This document shows, in pieces, positions 7,766 through 15,797 of a stretch of DNA of 19,462 nucleotides (positions are counted from its first letter, which is position 1; each line of letters starts with the position of its first letter). The DNA lies in assembly GCA_900766895.1 (NCBI GenBank), contig CAAFXF010000052.1, positions 1 to 19,462 on the forward strand, read 5' to 3'. The notes below the pieces were generated by a model. It worked only from the letters and a program-made list of their open reading frames with translations. It had not been told where the DNA came from and searched no databases. The DNA is from Clostridia bacterium (GTDB lineage: Bacteria > Bacillota > Clostridia > Oscillospirales > Acutalibacteraceae). A program made the position numbers and the translations under genes.

Positions 7766-8701
7766 TTATGACCATCTCATAGCCTTAATGCTAAAGCCGA
7801 GTGAGTTGTCAAGCTTGTTTTGCTGAACAATTGCTTCAACCTTTGTTTTTGAACAATTTGATACCGAGCCGGTAACCTTGTAATAATTGTTGTTGTTCTT
7901 TTGAGTATATTCCTCAACCTTTTCGATGGTAACGGATTGTATCTTTTCTTCGCCGTTAACTACTGTGAAAGAATCATCACCGGAGTTGTATGTAATTTGT
8001 TCGGTCTTGCCGCAGTTGTTTTTGAAGTTAACAACTGTTTGACCAAAGAACTTGAACAATCCCAAAACTATAACACCCGACGGGTAAGATGATTTTTTGC
8101 CCGAGCCTGTGCTTGCATTCGCTTGATCTCTTTGAGCCATCCAAACAGCAGCATGTCTTGCGGCGTCAATAGGAACACCGTTCTCGTTTTCATAATTGCT
8201 GTTAAACAGACCCGGCACCTCGAGCATGCTTGTTACAATCTTGATTTCGCTTTCATTAAACGAAGCAGACTTTACGGCATCATCAATTTTCGGTACAACA
8301 TCCTTTTCGGGAGCGACAGTAGTAATTTCGCTTGTCGGTACAGTCGGTGCCGCTGTGGTTGTTGTGGTTGTTGTAGTTGTAACCGTTACAGGCTTTTTGT
8401 TGATTTTGTTTGTAGCGGTTTCACCGTTTTCGTCAATCAAAACGCCGACAATGTTGCCTTTTTTATCGGTCGTTTCCTTGTATACAATTTGAGTTGTTAC
8501 GGCGTTTCCGTCTTTATCGGTAACAACCTCGCCTTTTTCGTCGGTAACCTCAATCTCGTCAATGTTGTAAACATCTTCGTTGTTTACAAGTCCGTCAACG
8601 GTTGTAGACTCTTTGTCTTCCTTGCCTTTATTGGAACAGCCTGCCATAACAGCGCATACTGTGATTGCGGTCGCAAGTATAATGGCTATCGCCCTTTTCA
8701 T
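7766..8701 (-). CDS. Putative lipoprotein with acidic repeats and Thr-rich linker
   Basis: This protein has 311 residues from the ATG at 8701. An in-frame TTG sits one codon earlier (8704), but the ATG gives a 9-bp gap to AAGGGGTG. The N-terminus MKRAIAIILATAITVCAVMAGC is a lipoprotein signal with C22 as the lipidated residue, so the protein is probably anchored on the outer face of the membrane. Residues 23-100 are acidic with repeated D-K/E-x-G units (DEKGEVV, DKDGNAV, DKKGNIV, DENGETA). A Thr run of nine follows in a TTTAAPTVPT linker, as in Ruminococcus surface proteins. The C-terminal domain, about 135-311, starts with a helical AARHAAVWMAQRDQ segment and ends in beta-type sequence; I do not recognise the fold. 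The gene stands alone, with promoter and terminator visible. Function is unknown. Confidence 0.8.
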   Translation of the reverse strand: MKRAIAIILATAITVCAVMAGCSNKGKEDKESTTVDGLVNNEDVYNIDEIEVTDEKGEVVTDKDGNAVTTQIVYKETTDKKGNIVGVLIDENGETATNKINKKPVTVTTTTTTTTTAAPTVPTSEITTVAPEKDVVPKIDDAVKSASFNESEIKIVTSMLEVPGLFNSNYENENGVPIDAARHAAVWMAQRDQANASTGSGKKSSYPSGVIVLGLFKFFGQTVVNFKNNCGKTEQITYNSGDDSFTVVNGEEKIQSVTIEKVEEYTQKNNNNYYKVTGSVSNCSKTKVEAIVQQNKLDNSLGFSIKAMRWS

Positions 8702-8737
8702 CAAAAAACACCCCTTGTCTGTGTTAAATACAAATAG

Positions 8738-8766
8738 ATTATAATTCTTTTAGGATGTTTTGTAAA
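8738..8766 (-). promoter_or_regulatory. Putative sigma-A promoter for the lipoprotein gene
   Basis: On the minus strand TTTACA (8761-8766) is followed after 17 bp by a perfect TATAAT (8738-8743). It lies 37 bp upstream of the lipoprotein start codon and diverges from the promoter at 8824-8853. Confidence 0.65.
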
Positions 8767-8823
8767 TACCCATAGTAAAATTACTTCAAATGTTTATAAT
8801 TCCGTAATAATATTTACGATTAA

Positions 8824-8853
8824 TTCACATATAGACAATATGTTTGGTATAAT
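8824..8853 (+). promoter_or_regulatory. Putative promoter for the 8885 membrane protein gene
   Basis: TTCACA (8824-8829) and TATAAT (8848-8853) are separated by 18 bp. The ribosome site AAAGGA (8865-8870) or the closer GTGGTGA (8873-8879) precedes the ATG at 8885. Confidence 0.6.
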
Positions 8854-8884
8854 ATGGTATTTGTAAAGGAATAGTGGTGATTGT

Positions 8885-9412
8885 ATGAAAAAATCAAGGG
8901 AAATTGCATATTCGGGTGTTGTGTCCGCATTGTCGGTTGTTATGCTGTTTTTAGGCTCTGTTGTGTGGGTTTTAGGCTACACGATGCCTCTTGTTGCAAG
9001 CATAATAATGATAATTTTGCTTGATTCCGTGTCAGCAAAATCTGCACTTTTATGTTATATTTCAACCTCTGCTTTGTCATTATTGCTTCTTAATGATAAG
9101 GAGTGTGCATTGATATATGCGTTGTTTTTTGGATTTTATCCAATCGTCAGAGATAGGATTAATTCCGTAAAGCCTAAAATTCTTATGATTGCAGTAAAAT
9201 ATTTGTATTTTAATTTTGCAATGATAGCTGCACAGCTTCTTTGCTATTATGTCTTTGCAATACCTTTTGATGATGTTCTCGGCAAATGGGGAATAGTTAT
9301 CCTTATTGTCTGTCTAAACCTTGTATTCTTTATTTATGATAAGCTTTATACCCTCCTACTTAGGCTGTATAAGCTTAAGCTCAAAAAAAGAATAGAAAAA
9401 TTTATCAAATAG
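8885..9412 (+). CDS. Uncharacterised multi-pass membrane protein
   Basis: This is a 175-residue, very hydrophobic protein with about five transmembrane segments (roughly 9-31, 35-49, 54-82, 105-128 and 136-157) and a strongly basic C-terminal tail (KLKLKKRIEKFIK). The positive tail suggests a cytoplasmic C-terminus. The N-terminal pattern REIAYSGVVSALSVVMLFLG and the ALFFGFYPIVRD segment recall small ECF-transporter S-component-like membrane proteins of Firmicutes, but I see no ligand-specific signature and do not assign it. It has its own promoter and no clear terminator before the kinase gene 72 bp downstream, which also has its own promoter. Confidence 0.75.
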   Translation: MKKSREIAYSGVVSALSVVMLFLGSVVWVLGYTMPLVASIIMIILLDSVSAKSALLCYISTSALSLLLLNDKECALIYALFFGFYPIVRDRINSVKPKILMIAVKYLYFNFAMIAAQLLCYYVFAIPFDDVLGKWGIVILIVCLNLVFFIYDKLYTLLLRLYKLKLKKRIEKFIK

Positions 9413-9424
9413 GGTAATTATTTA

Positions 9425-9453
9425 TTGCAAAATAAAACATTGTTTTGTATAAT
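9425..9453 (+). promoter_or_regulatory. Putative promoter for the arabinose operon
   Basis: TTGCAA (9425-9430) and a perfect TATAAT (9448-9453) are separated by 17 bp, 31 bp upstream of the kinase start. I see no match to the CcpA cre consensus or an AraR-type palindrome in this 71-bp gap, so the operon's control cannot be read from it. Confidence 0.6.
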
Positions 9454-9483
9454 AAGATAAATTATATATAAGGAGAAATTGTT

Positions 9484-11055
9484 TTGTATAAGCTTGACGG
9501 TACAGAATCCTTGGGCATTGAATTCGGCTCAACAAGAATTAAGGCAGTCCTTATTGATAAGGACTTTAATCCTATTGCCTCCGGCTCTCACACGTGGGAA
9601 AATAAGCACGTTGACGGCATTTGGACTTACAGCCTTGATGATGCTTGGACAGGGCTTCGGGATGCCTATTCAAATCTTAACGAGGAATGTAATAATAAAT
9701 TCGGATCGTATATTACAGAGCTTTCATCTCTTGGCTTTTCCGCTATGATGCACGGCTATCTTCCTTTTGATAAAGATGATAATCAGCTTGCAGAGTTTAG
9801 AACATGGCGTAACACCATAACCGCCGAGGCATCAAAGGAATTGACAGAGCTTTTTGACTTTAATATACCGCAAAGATGGAGCATTGCTCACTTGTATCAG
9901 GCTATACTTAACAGCGAAGAGCATACTGCCCGTATTGCTCATTTAACAACTCTTGCAGGCTTTATTCACTATATGCTTTCCGGTCAAAGAGTGGTCGGCA
10001 TCGGTGAAGCATCGGGTATGTTCCCGATAGATAGCAACGTTAATAATTATAACGTTGATATGGCAGAGAAATTCAATTCTCTTCCAAAGGTTAAAGCACT
10101 CGGAATAAATATCCTTGACCTTTTGCCAAAGGCACTTTTAGCAGGTCAAAATGCAGGACATTTAACCGAGGAGGGAGCAAGGCTTATTGACCCGTCAGGT
10201 AAACTTAAGGCAGGCGTACCTATGGCTCCTCCCGAGGGTGACGCAGGAACAGGTATGACCGCCACAAATGCAATAGCAGTCAAAACAGGTAATGTAAGTG
10301 CAGGAACATCTATCTTTTCAATGGTTGTGCTTGAAAATCAGCTTTCAAGGGTATATGAGGAAATTGATATGGTTACTACCCCTGTGGGCAAGCCTGTTGC
10401 GATGGTGCATTGCAATAATTGCTGTACCGACCTTGACTATTGGGTAAATATTTTCAGCCAGTTTGCCTGCGCTACGGGCAGTCAGCTTACAAAGGCGGAA
10501 ATTTACGATATCCTTTATGAGTCTGCACTTTATGCCGATGCAAGTGCCGGCGGAGTGGTAAATATCAATTATTTTTCGGGTGAGCCCGTTTCTCACACTG
10601 CCGACGGCAGACCGATGCTTGTCAGAGCACAGGGCGCCGATTTTAATCTTGCAAATTTTATGCGAGCACAGATTTACTCAACAATGGCAACTCTTAAAAT
10701 CGGTATGCAGATTTTGGAAAAGGAAAATGTTACCATTGATTGCCTTATGGGGCACGGCGGATTGTTCAAAACTCCTATCGTCGGTCAAAGGCTTATGGCA
10801 GGTGCAATGAACTGTCCTGTTGCTGTTATGCAAACGGCGGGCGAGGGCGGTGCCTGGGGTATGGCTGTTTTGACTCGCTACTGCGTTGACGGTGGCTCAC
10901 AGCCTCTTGATGAATACCTCAACACAAGGGTGTTTGCAAATTGTCAAAGCTCTGTTATTGCTCCGGATGAACAGGATGTCAAAGGCTTTGAGGAATATAT
11001 GAAGCTGTACAAATCGGCACTTAAGGCTGAAATTACAGCATACGAAAATATGTAA
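9484..11055 (+). CDS. FGGY-family pentulokinase, probably L-ribulokinase
   Basis: This 523-residue FGGY carbohydrate kinase is placed directly ahead of araA and araD, so the natural job is ATP-dependent phosphorylation of L-ribulose. Visible features are the N-terminal phosphate motif GIEFGSTRIK (11-20), the substrate-side MMHGYLPF (88-95), EGDAGTGM with D253 as the probable catalytic base, SAGTS (272-276), and the C-terminal MGHGGLFKTP adenosine-side segment. The start is TTG at 9484, backed by AAGGAG at 9470-9475 with 8 bp spacing; no in-frame ATG fits. It is shorter than classical AraB (about 560) and the first motif is EFGST rather than the usual DxGTT, so it may be a different FGGY subfamily recruited to this role. 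Xylulokinase activity is a possible alternative; context argues for ribulokinase. Confidence 0.82.
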   Translation: MYKLDGTESLGIEFGSTRIKAVLIDKDFNPIASGSHTWENKHVDGIWTYSLDDAWTGLRDAYSNLNEECNNKFGSYITELSSLGFSAMMHGYLPFDKDDNQLAEFRTWRNTITAEASKELTELFDFNIPQRWSIAHLYQAILNSEEHTARIAHLTTLAGFIHYMLSGQRVVGIGEASGMFPIDSNVNNYNVDMAEKFNSLPKVKALGINILDLLPKALLAGQNAGHLTEEGARLIDPSGKLKAGVPMAPPEGDAGTGMTATNAIAVKTGNVSAGTSIFSMVVLENQLSRVYEEIDMVTTPVGKPVAMVHCNNCCTDLDYWVNIFSQFACATGSQLTKAEIYDILYESALYADASAGGVVNINYFSGEPVSHTADGRPMLVRAQGADFNLANFMRAQIYSTMATLKIGMQILEKENVTIDCLMGHGGLFKTPIVGQRLMAGAMNCPVAVMQTAGEGGAWGMAVLTRYCVDGGSQPLDEYLNTRVFANCQSSVIAPDEQDVKGFEEYMKLYKSALKAEITAYENM

Positions 11056-11065
11056 GGAGAACAAT

Positions 11066-12538
11066 ATGGCTATTAAGGATTATGAATTTTGGTTTGTCGT
11101 AGGAACACAGTTTTTATACGGCGAGGAAATATTTGAAACTATCAATTCTCACGCAACACAGATTGCACAGGCTTGGAGCGAAAAGCTTCCGTGTAAGGTT
11201 GTTGCAAAGCCCTGCGTAAAAACATCAAAGGAGATTTTGGATGTTATGCAGGCGGCTAACAATGATGAGCACTGTGCAGGTGTTATCACTTGGATGCACA
11301 CCTTTTCTCCGTCAAAGATGTGGATTGCAGGCTTTAATGCTCTTGAAAAGCCGTATTTGCACGTTAATACACAGTTCAACCGCGACATTCCGTGGCAGGA
11401 TATCGATATGGACTTTATGAACCTTAATCAATCTGCTCACGGCGACAGAGAGCACGGCTATATTTCAGCTCGTATGAGATTGAAGCATAAGGTTGTAGCA
11501 GGCTACTGGCAGGATGAGACAGTGCAGGATAAAATCGGCGTTTGGATGAGAGCGGCTGTCGGTGCTATGGAAAGCAGAAAGCTTCGTGTTCTTCGTATTT
11601 CCGACAATATGCGTAATGTTGCCGTAACCGACGGTGATAAGATTGAAGCACAAATCAAGCTTGGCTGGCAGGTAGACCATTATGGAGTCGGTGATATTAT
11701 CAAGCTTGTTGATGCTGTGACAGATGCCGAAATCGATGCTCAAATGGCTGAATACGAGTCTAACTACATTATGGATACCGATAATACAGAGGCTGTAAGA
11801 TATCAGGCTCGTGAGGAGGTTGCACTTAAGAAATTCCTTGAAAAAGAGGGATTTGGTGCGTTCCATACCAATTTTGAAGATTTGCAGGAACTTCGTCAGC
11901 TACCGGGACTTGCGGCACAGGACTTGATGCGTCAGGGCTATGGCTTTGGTGCAGAGGGTGATTGGAAGGTTGCCGCTATGACAAGAGTAATGAAGCTTAT
12001 GTCAGAGGGTATGCAGGGCGGTACTGCGTTTATGGAGGATTATACATATCATTTTGAACCGGGCAACGAGATGCTTCTTGGCTCACATATGCTTGAGGTT
12101 TGTCCTACCATTGCAGGCGAAAAGGCAAAAATTCAGGTACATCCTCTCGGTATTGGCGACAGAGAGGACCCTGCTCGATTGGTGTTTAAGGCACAAACAG
12201 GTAATGCTATCGTTGTTACCCTTGTTGATATGGGTGATAGACTTCGTATGATAGTTAATGACGTTGAGTGCAAGGAGCAGGTAAACGATATGCCAAAGCT
12301 TCCTGTTGCAGGTGTTTTGTGGAAGCCGTTGCCTTGCCTTCAAACCTCGGCAGAGGCTTGGATTTATGCAGGCGGTGCTCATCACAGTGTTCTTTCATAT
12401 TCCCTTACGGCAGACCATATGCGTGATTTTGCCGAGATTATGGGCATTGAATTTGTTCATATCAATAAGGATACCGAAATTAACGAATTTAGAAAAGAGC
12501 TTTTCTATAACGACGTTGCATATAAGCTTGGTATGTAA
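11066..12538 (+). CDS. araA: L-arabinose isomerase
   Basis: This 490-residue enzyme converts L-arabinose to L-ribulose with Mn(II), the first step of arabinose catabolism. The opening EFWFVVGTQFLYGEE is typical. The metal and catalytic residues known from the E. coli enzyme are all present with a nearly constant offset: E297 in FGAEGDWK, E324 in FMEDYTYHF, H341 in GSHMLEVCP, and the H439-H440 pair in GGAHHSVLSY. Length is close to the usual 495-500. The start has AAGGAG 7 bp ahead and comes 10 bp after the kinase stop, which shows a tight operon. No odd features are visible. Confidence 0.96.
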   Translation: MAIKDYEFWFVVGTQFLYGEEIFETINSHATQIAQAWSEKLPCKVVAKPCVKTSKEILDVMQAANNDEHCAGVITWMHTFSPSKMWIAGFNALEKPYLHVNTQFNRDIPWQDIDMDFMNLNQSAHGDREHGYISARMRLKHKVVAGYWQDETVQDKIGVWMRAAVGAMESRKLRVLRISDNMRNVAVTDGDKIEAQIKLGWQVDHYGVGDIIKLVDAVTDAEIDAQMAEYESNYIMDTDNTEAVRYQAREEVALKKFLEKEGFGAFHTNFEDLQELRQLPGLAAQDLMRQGYGFGAEGDWKVAAMTRVMKLMSEGMQGGTAFMEDYTYHFEPGNEMLLGSHMLEVCPTIAGEKAKIQVHPLGIGDREDPARLVFKAQTGNAIVVTLVDMGDRLRMIVNDVECKEQVNDMPKLPVAGVLWKPLPCLQTSAEAWIYAGGAHHSVLSYSLTADHMRDFAEIMGIEFVHINKDTEINEFRKELFYNDVAYKLGM

Positions 12539-12552
12539 AATAAGGAGAAAAG

Positions 12553-13263
12553 ATGTTAGAGGAATTGAAAAAAGAGGTTTATCTGCAAAACCTTAAGCTT
12601 GTAGAATACGGCTTGGTGGTTTTAACCTGGGGTAACGTTTCTGCTATTGACAGAGAAAGCGGATTATTTGTAATAAAACCGTCAGGTGTGCCATATAGTG
12701 AAATGACTGCCGATGATATGGTGGTTATGGACCTAAAGGGAAATAAGGTTGAGGGACGGCTTAACCCTTCGTCCGATACGCCTACTCATATGGAACTTTA
12801 CAATCGCTTTGACAGTATCGGCGGTGTTGTTCATACCCATTCATCATGGGGATGCTCCTGGGCACAGGCAGGCAGAGATGTTCGTGCCTACGGCACAACA
12901 CATGCAGATTTTGCAAACGGCAGTATTCCGTGCACAAGAGGATTAACCGAAGCAGAGGTAAATGGTGAATATGAGCTGAATACAGGTAAGGTTATCGTTG
13001 AGGAGTTCGAAAAACGAGGCTTATCCGCGCAGGAATGTCCTGCTGTTCTTGTTCACCGTCACGGTCCTTTTGCTTGGGGCAAAAATGCCGCAAAGGCAGT
13101 TGAAAATGCATTGATATTAGAGGAGGTATGCAAAATGGCATACAGAACAGAGGCGGTTGCGGCCTTGAGCGATGATTCTAATATCGGTATAGAAAATTAT
13201 CTTTTGGATAAGCATTATGAACGTAAGCATGGTAAAAATGCATATTACGGTCAAGGTAAATAG
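12553..13263 (+). CDS. araD: L-ribulose-5-phosphate 4-epimerase
   Basis: This 236-residue class II aldolase-fold enzyme converts L-ribulose 5-phosphate to D-xylulose 5-phosphate with a divalent metal. The phosphate-binding TWGNVS (25-30) and KPSG (42-45) are present, as are SSDTPTH (73-79), GGVVHTHSSWG (90-100) and HRHGPFAWG (168-176). H94, H96 and H170 correspond to the zinc ligands H95, H97 and H171 of E. coli AraD; D75 and D119 correspond to D76 and D120. The run YGTTHADFANGSIPCTR is characteristic of AraD rather than fuculose-phosphate aldolase. It starts 14 bp after araA with AAGGAG at 12541-12546. It completes the isomerase-kinase-epimerase route to the pentose phosphate pathway. Confidence 0.95.
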   Translation: MLEELKKEVYLQNLKLVEYGLVVLTWGNVSAIDRESGLFVIKPSGVPYSEMTADDMVVMDLKGNKVEGRLNPSSDTPTHMELYNRFDSIGGVVHTHSSWGCSWAQAGRDVRAYGTTHADFANGSIPCTRGLTEAEVNGEYELNTGKVIVEEFEKRGLSAQECPAVLVHRHGPFAWGKNAAKAVENALILEEVCKMAYRTEAVAALSDDSNIGIENYLLDKHYERKHGKNAYYGQGK

Positions 13264-13273
13264 GAGGATTTGT

Positions 13274-14473
13274 ATGACAAAAAATATCAGTAGGCTTCTT
13301 GCTGTATTCCTTGCCGGCGTAATGTGTATTTGTTCAACAGCACCGGTTTATGCACTTGAAATCAATGATTTGCAAAATGCAGACATTGTTTTCGAAAACG
13401 GTATTACAGAGTTTGAAGCAACAGGCGAGCCTATCGTACCAAGCTATAAGGTACTGTTTAACGGCATAGAGCTTGTTAAGGATGTAGATTATGTAGAGTT
13501 GATAGAAAATAATATCGATGTCGGAACTGCGACATTGTCTGTTATTGCTATTACCGATTCTGTATATCAGGGCAAAAAGACAGTGTATTTCACTATTTAT
13601 GAAAATGAAACACCGGAGCCTATTGTTGCACCTAAAACGCCAAAGCTTAAGGCTTGCTACGGCGAAAAGTCAAAAACAAAGCTTACGGTAGAGTGGTCAA
13701 AGGTTGATTGCGATAAGTATCAAATTATGTATTCAAAGGACAGCGCCTTTAAGTCCGGAGTAAAAACCATTCTTGTTGCCGGCAGTGCGACAAAGAAAAC
13801 CTTTACCGTAAAGAACAATAACAAAACATATTATTGTAAAATTCGTGCTGTAAACTATGATGAAAACAACAAGCCTCTTTACAGTGCGTGGACAAAAAAG
13901 CTTAGCAGCAGCTTTACAAGGGTATATGCAAAGTATTCGTCAAAGTACGTTAATAACAAAGACAGAACAACAAATCTTCGCATTGCATCAAAGGCTATTG
14001 ACGGTACTGTTCTTATGCCGGGCGAAACCTTTTCGTTCAACAAGGTTGTAGGCAAGAGAACTGCTGCCAAGGGCTACAAGAAGGCTCACGTTTTTAATGG
14101 ACCTAATGCTTCATCAATGGGCATTGGCGGCGGTGTTTGTCAGGTTGCTTCAACAATATTTAATACTGTGTTGCTTTCAAACCTTAAGATTAATGAGCGA
14201 CATCAGCATTCTCAAAGAGTAACATATGTTCCTTTGGGTAGAGATGCCGCAATTTATTGGCCGTCACAGGATTTGAAATTTACAAATAATACAAATTATC
14301 CTATAAAAATTAAAATGGTAGTTAAAGACGGTGTGATTTCCTGTACCTTCCTAACACATCAAAATGTAAAGCCAAAAAAGGTTAGTGTTAAGGTTGCCCG
14401 AAGCGGTAAAAACTTTACTATGAAGCGATACGTCGGAGGTAAGTGTAACTACACCACAAAGTCACATTATTAA
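13274..14473 (+). CDS. Secreted VanW-domain protein with Ig-like and FN3-like modules
   Basis: The start is ATG 13274, chosen because AGGAGG (13262-13267) lies 6 bp ahead and a signal peptide follows at once; the longer frame from 13217 would bury that signal inside araD. The product has 399 residues. Residues 1-27 are a Sec signal peptide with likely cleavage after VYA. Residues 33-112 resemble a bacterial surface repeat (ATGEPIVPSYKV...LVKDVDYVEL...NIDVGTATLSV). Residues 118-210 look like an FN3 domain (LTVEWSKVDCDKYQIMYSK). Residues 215-355 are a VanW domain with GETFSFNKVVG and GGGVCQVAST (285-294). VanW domains are common in extracellular proteins of Gram-positive bacteria, but their biochemical role is not firmly known. 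The gene follows araD by 10 bp without a visible promoter of its own, so it probably shares the arabinose transcript. Confidence 0.87.
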   Translation: MTKNISRLLAVFLAGVMCICSTAPVYALEINDLQNADIVFENGITEFEATGEPIVPSYKVLFNGIELVKDVDYVELIENNIDVGTATLSVIAITDSVYQGKKTVYFTIYENETPEPIVAPKTPKLKACYGEKSKTKLTVEWSKVDCDKYQIMYSKDSAFKSGVKTILVAGSATKKTFTVKNNNKTYYCKIRAVNYDENNKPLYSAWTKKLSSSFTRVYAKYSSKYVNNKDRTTNLRIASKAIDGTVLMPGETFSFNKVVGKRTAAKGYKKAHVFNGPNASSMGIGGGVCQVASTIFNTVLLSNLKINERHQHSQRVTYVPLGRDAAIYWPSQDLKFTNNTNYPIKIKMVVKDGVISCTFLTHQNVKPKKVSVKVARSGKNFTMKRYVGGKCNYTTKSHY

Positions 14474-14489
14474 TATAGTCCAAAAAATT

Positions 14490-14517
14490 ACACCCATCAT
14501 TGAACTTTGATGGGTGT
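14490..14517. repeat. Perfect 10-bp inverted repeat after the VanW gene (terminator or operator)
   Basis: ACACCCATCA (14490-14499) and TGATGGGTGT (14508-14517) flank an 8-nt loop TTGAACTT. As a plus-strand terminator it has a poor U tract (TGTGTTATATT); on the minus strand a U run is present but no gene needs it. The loop contains the putative -35 of the rmuC promoter, so an operator role is also possible. Confidence 0.55.
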
Positions 14518-14528
14518 TGTGTTATATT
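14500..14528 (+). promoter_or_regulatory. Putative promoter for rmuC
   Basis: TTGAAC (14500-14505), in the loop of the inverted repeat, is followed after 17 bp by TATATT (14523-14528), 22 bp ahead of the rmuC ATG. The -10 is good; the -35 matches at four positions. Confidence 0.4.
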
Positions 14529-14550
14529 AGGCAATAAAGGAGTGGTATGA

Positions 14551-15678
14551 ATGATTATATACGTTATGCTTGGAGCCTGCATTGTGCTTTTGCTTGTGCT
14601 TATTATATTAACATTAACACAATCAAAGGGTGCCAACAGTGTAAGACTTGAGGAGCTTTCCCGTCAAATGAACGACCTTGTTAGTAAAAACTACGAGCAA
14701 CAGGTCAAAATTATGGAAACACTTAATGAGAACAATGCAAATCAAACAAAATTTATTCAGCAGTCCATTTTGTCAATGCAGGAGGGCAACGAAAAAAAGC
14801 TTGAACAAATGCGAGAAACCGTTGATGAAAAGCTTACCTCAACCTTAAACAAAAGGATTAATTCGTCGTTTGAGCAGGTGTCAACCCAGCTTACTAATGT
14901 CTATCGTTCACTCGGTGAAATGAAGGAGCTTTCCTCAGGCGTAAGCGGATTAAACAAAATCCTCACTAATGTTAAAACAAGAGGCACTTGGGCAGAGCTT
15001 CAGCTTGATAATATACTTGAACAAATAATACCTAATATGTATGAAAGAAATGTAAAAACCAATCCAAAGTATAACGGTCAGGTTGAGTTTGCGGTAAAGA
15101 TTCCAAATGCAGATAATGATGAGATAAGTTGGCTTCCGATAGACTCAAAGTTTCCTATGGAGGATTATATTCGTTTGACAGATGCAGGCGAGCAGGGAAA
15201 TATTGAAGCGGTGGAGAGGGCGCAAAAGGCACTTGAACAGCGAGTTAAGGAGGAAGCGAGGGCTATTAAAAATTATATTAACGAGCCATATACAACACCC
15301 TTTGCTATTATGTATCTTGCAACAGAGGGCCTGTATGCCCAAATTATGAATAGCAGAACAGGCTTGCCCGAAAGATTGCAGGAGATGGGTATTCTTGTTG
15401 CTGGTCCAAGCACAATTACTGCACTTTTGAATTCTCTTCAGCTCGGCTTTAGCACCATTGCAATTAATAAGCGTGCAAATGAGGTTTGGAAAATACTCGG
15501 CAACGCAAAAAAGCAGTATGAGCTTTTCGGTGAGCTTCTCCTTAAGGCTCAAACAAAAATTGATGAAGCCGGAAAAATAATCGGCAAGGCAAATGAGAGA
15601 AATGATATTATCAAGAAAAATCTAAAAAAGGTTAACGAGCTTGAATCCAATGTGTCGGAAATAGAACTTTTAGAGTAG
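14551..15678 (+). CDS. rmuC: RmuC-family DNA recombination protein
   Basis: This 375-residue protein has an N-terminal membrane segment (residues 2-23), then a long heptad-rich coiled coil (about 30-110), then the RmuC domain. The domain shows LNKILTNVKTRGTWAELQLDNILEQI (starting near 134), LPIDSKFPMEDYIRL and PFAIMYLATEGLYAQI, which are typical of the family. RmuC limits certain recombination events in E. coli and is thought to have a nuclease-like fold related to PD-(D/E)XK enzymes; its reaction is not established. The ATG at 14551 is preferred over ATG 14547, which is in another frame; AAAGGAG (14535-14541) lies 9 bp ahead. The length is shorter than E. coli RmuC (about 475) but normal for Firmicutes members. 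Confidence 0.9.
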   Translation: MIIYVMLGACIVLLLVLIILTLTQSKGANSVRLEELSRQMNDLVSKNYEQQVKIMETLNENNANQTKFIQQSILSMQEGNEKKLEQMRETVDEKLTSTLNKRINSSFEQVSTQLTNVYRSLGEMKELSSGVSGLNKILTNVKTRGTWAELQLDNILEQIIPNMYERNVKTNPKYNGQVEFAVKIPNADNDEISWLPIDSKFPMEDYIRLTDAGEQGNIEAVERAQKALEQRVKEEARAIKNYINEPYTTPFAIMYLATEGLYAQIMNSRTGLPERLQEMGILVAGPSTITALLNSLQLGFSTIAINKRANEVWKILGNAKKQYELFGELLLKAQTKIDEAGKIIGKANERNDIIKKNLKKVNELESNVSEIELLE

Positions 15679-15687
15679 ATTACTGTC

Positions 15688-15770
15688 TAAATCTGCGATA
15701 TATTTTACAGTTTTTTAATTGTTCGTTGAAAATTACTTAATCGGCTATTAATAAATCTGCGGTATAATTT
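15688..15770 (+). repeat. Direct repeat TAAATCTGCG with AT box, ahead of the P-loop gene
   Basis: TAAATCTGCG occurs exactly at 15688-15697 and 15752-15761, 64 bp apart. Each copy is followed by one purine and a similar AT box (TATATTTT in the first, TATAATTT in the second). The second includes a perfect TATAAT (15763-15768), which may be the -10 for the 15798 gene although no good -35 is seen. Otherwise the 119-bp gap between rmuC and the P-loop gene contains nothing I recognise. Confidence 0.4.
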
Positions 15771-15797
15771 GGTAAAATATATAAAGGATTGATGTCG

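Noticed and set aside
8343..8395. GTTGTTGTGG-type microsatellite as a regulatory tandem repeat
   Set aside because: It is the coding sequence for the Thr run of the lipoprotein linker; no separate function is needed.
8123..8737. Plus-strand frame opposite the lipoprotein gene, Cys/Phe/Asn rich
   Set aside because: It is the complement of the lipoprotein coding sequence, including the Thr run read as a Cys/Gly repeat, and it crosses that gene's promoter.
13217..13273. Longer start for the VanW protein
   Set aside because: It overlaps araD, has no ribosome site, and would hide the signal peptide; the AGGAGG-linked ATG at 13274 fits better.
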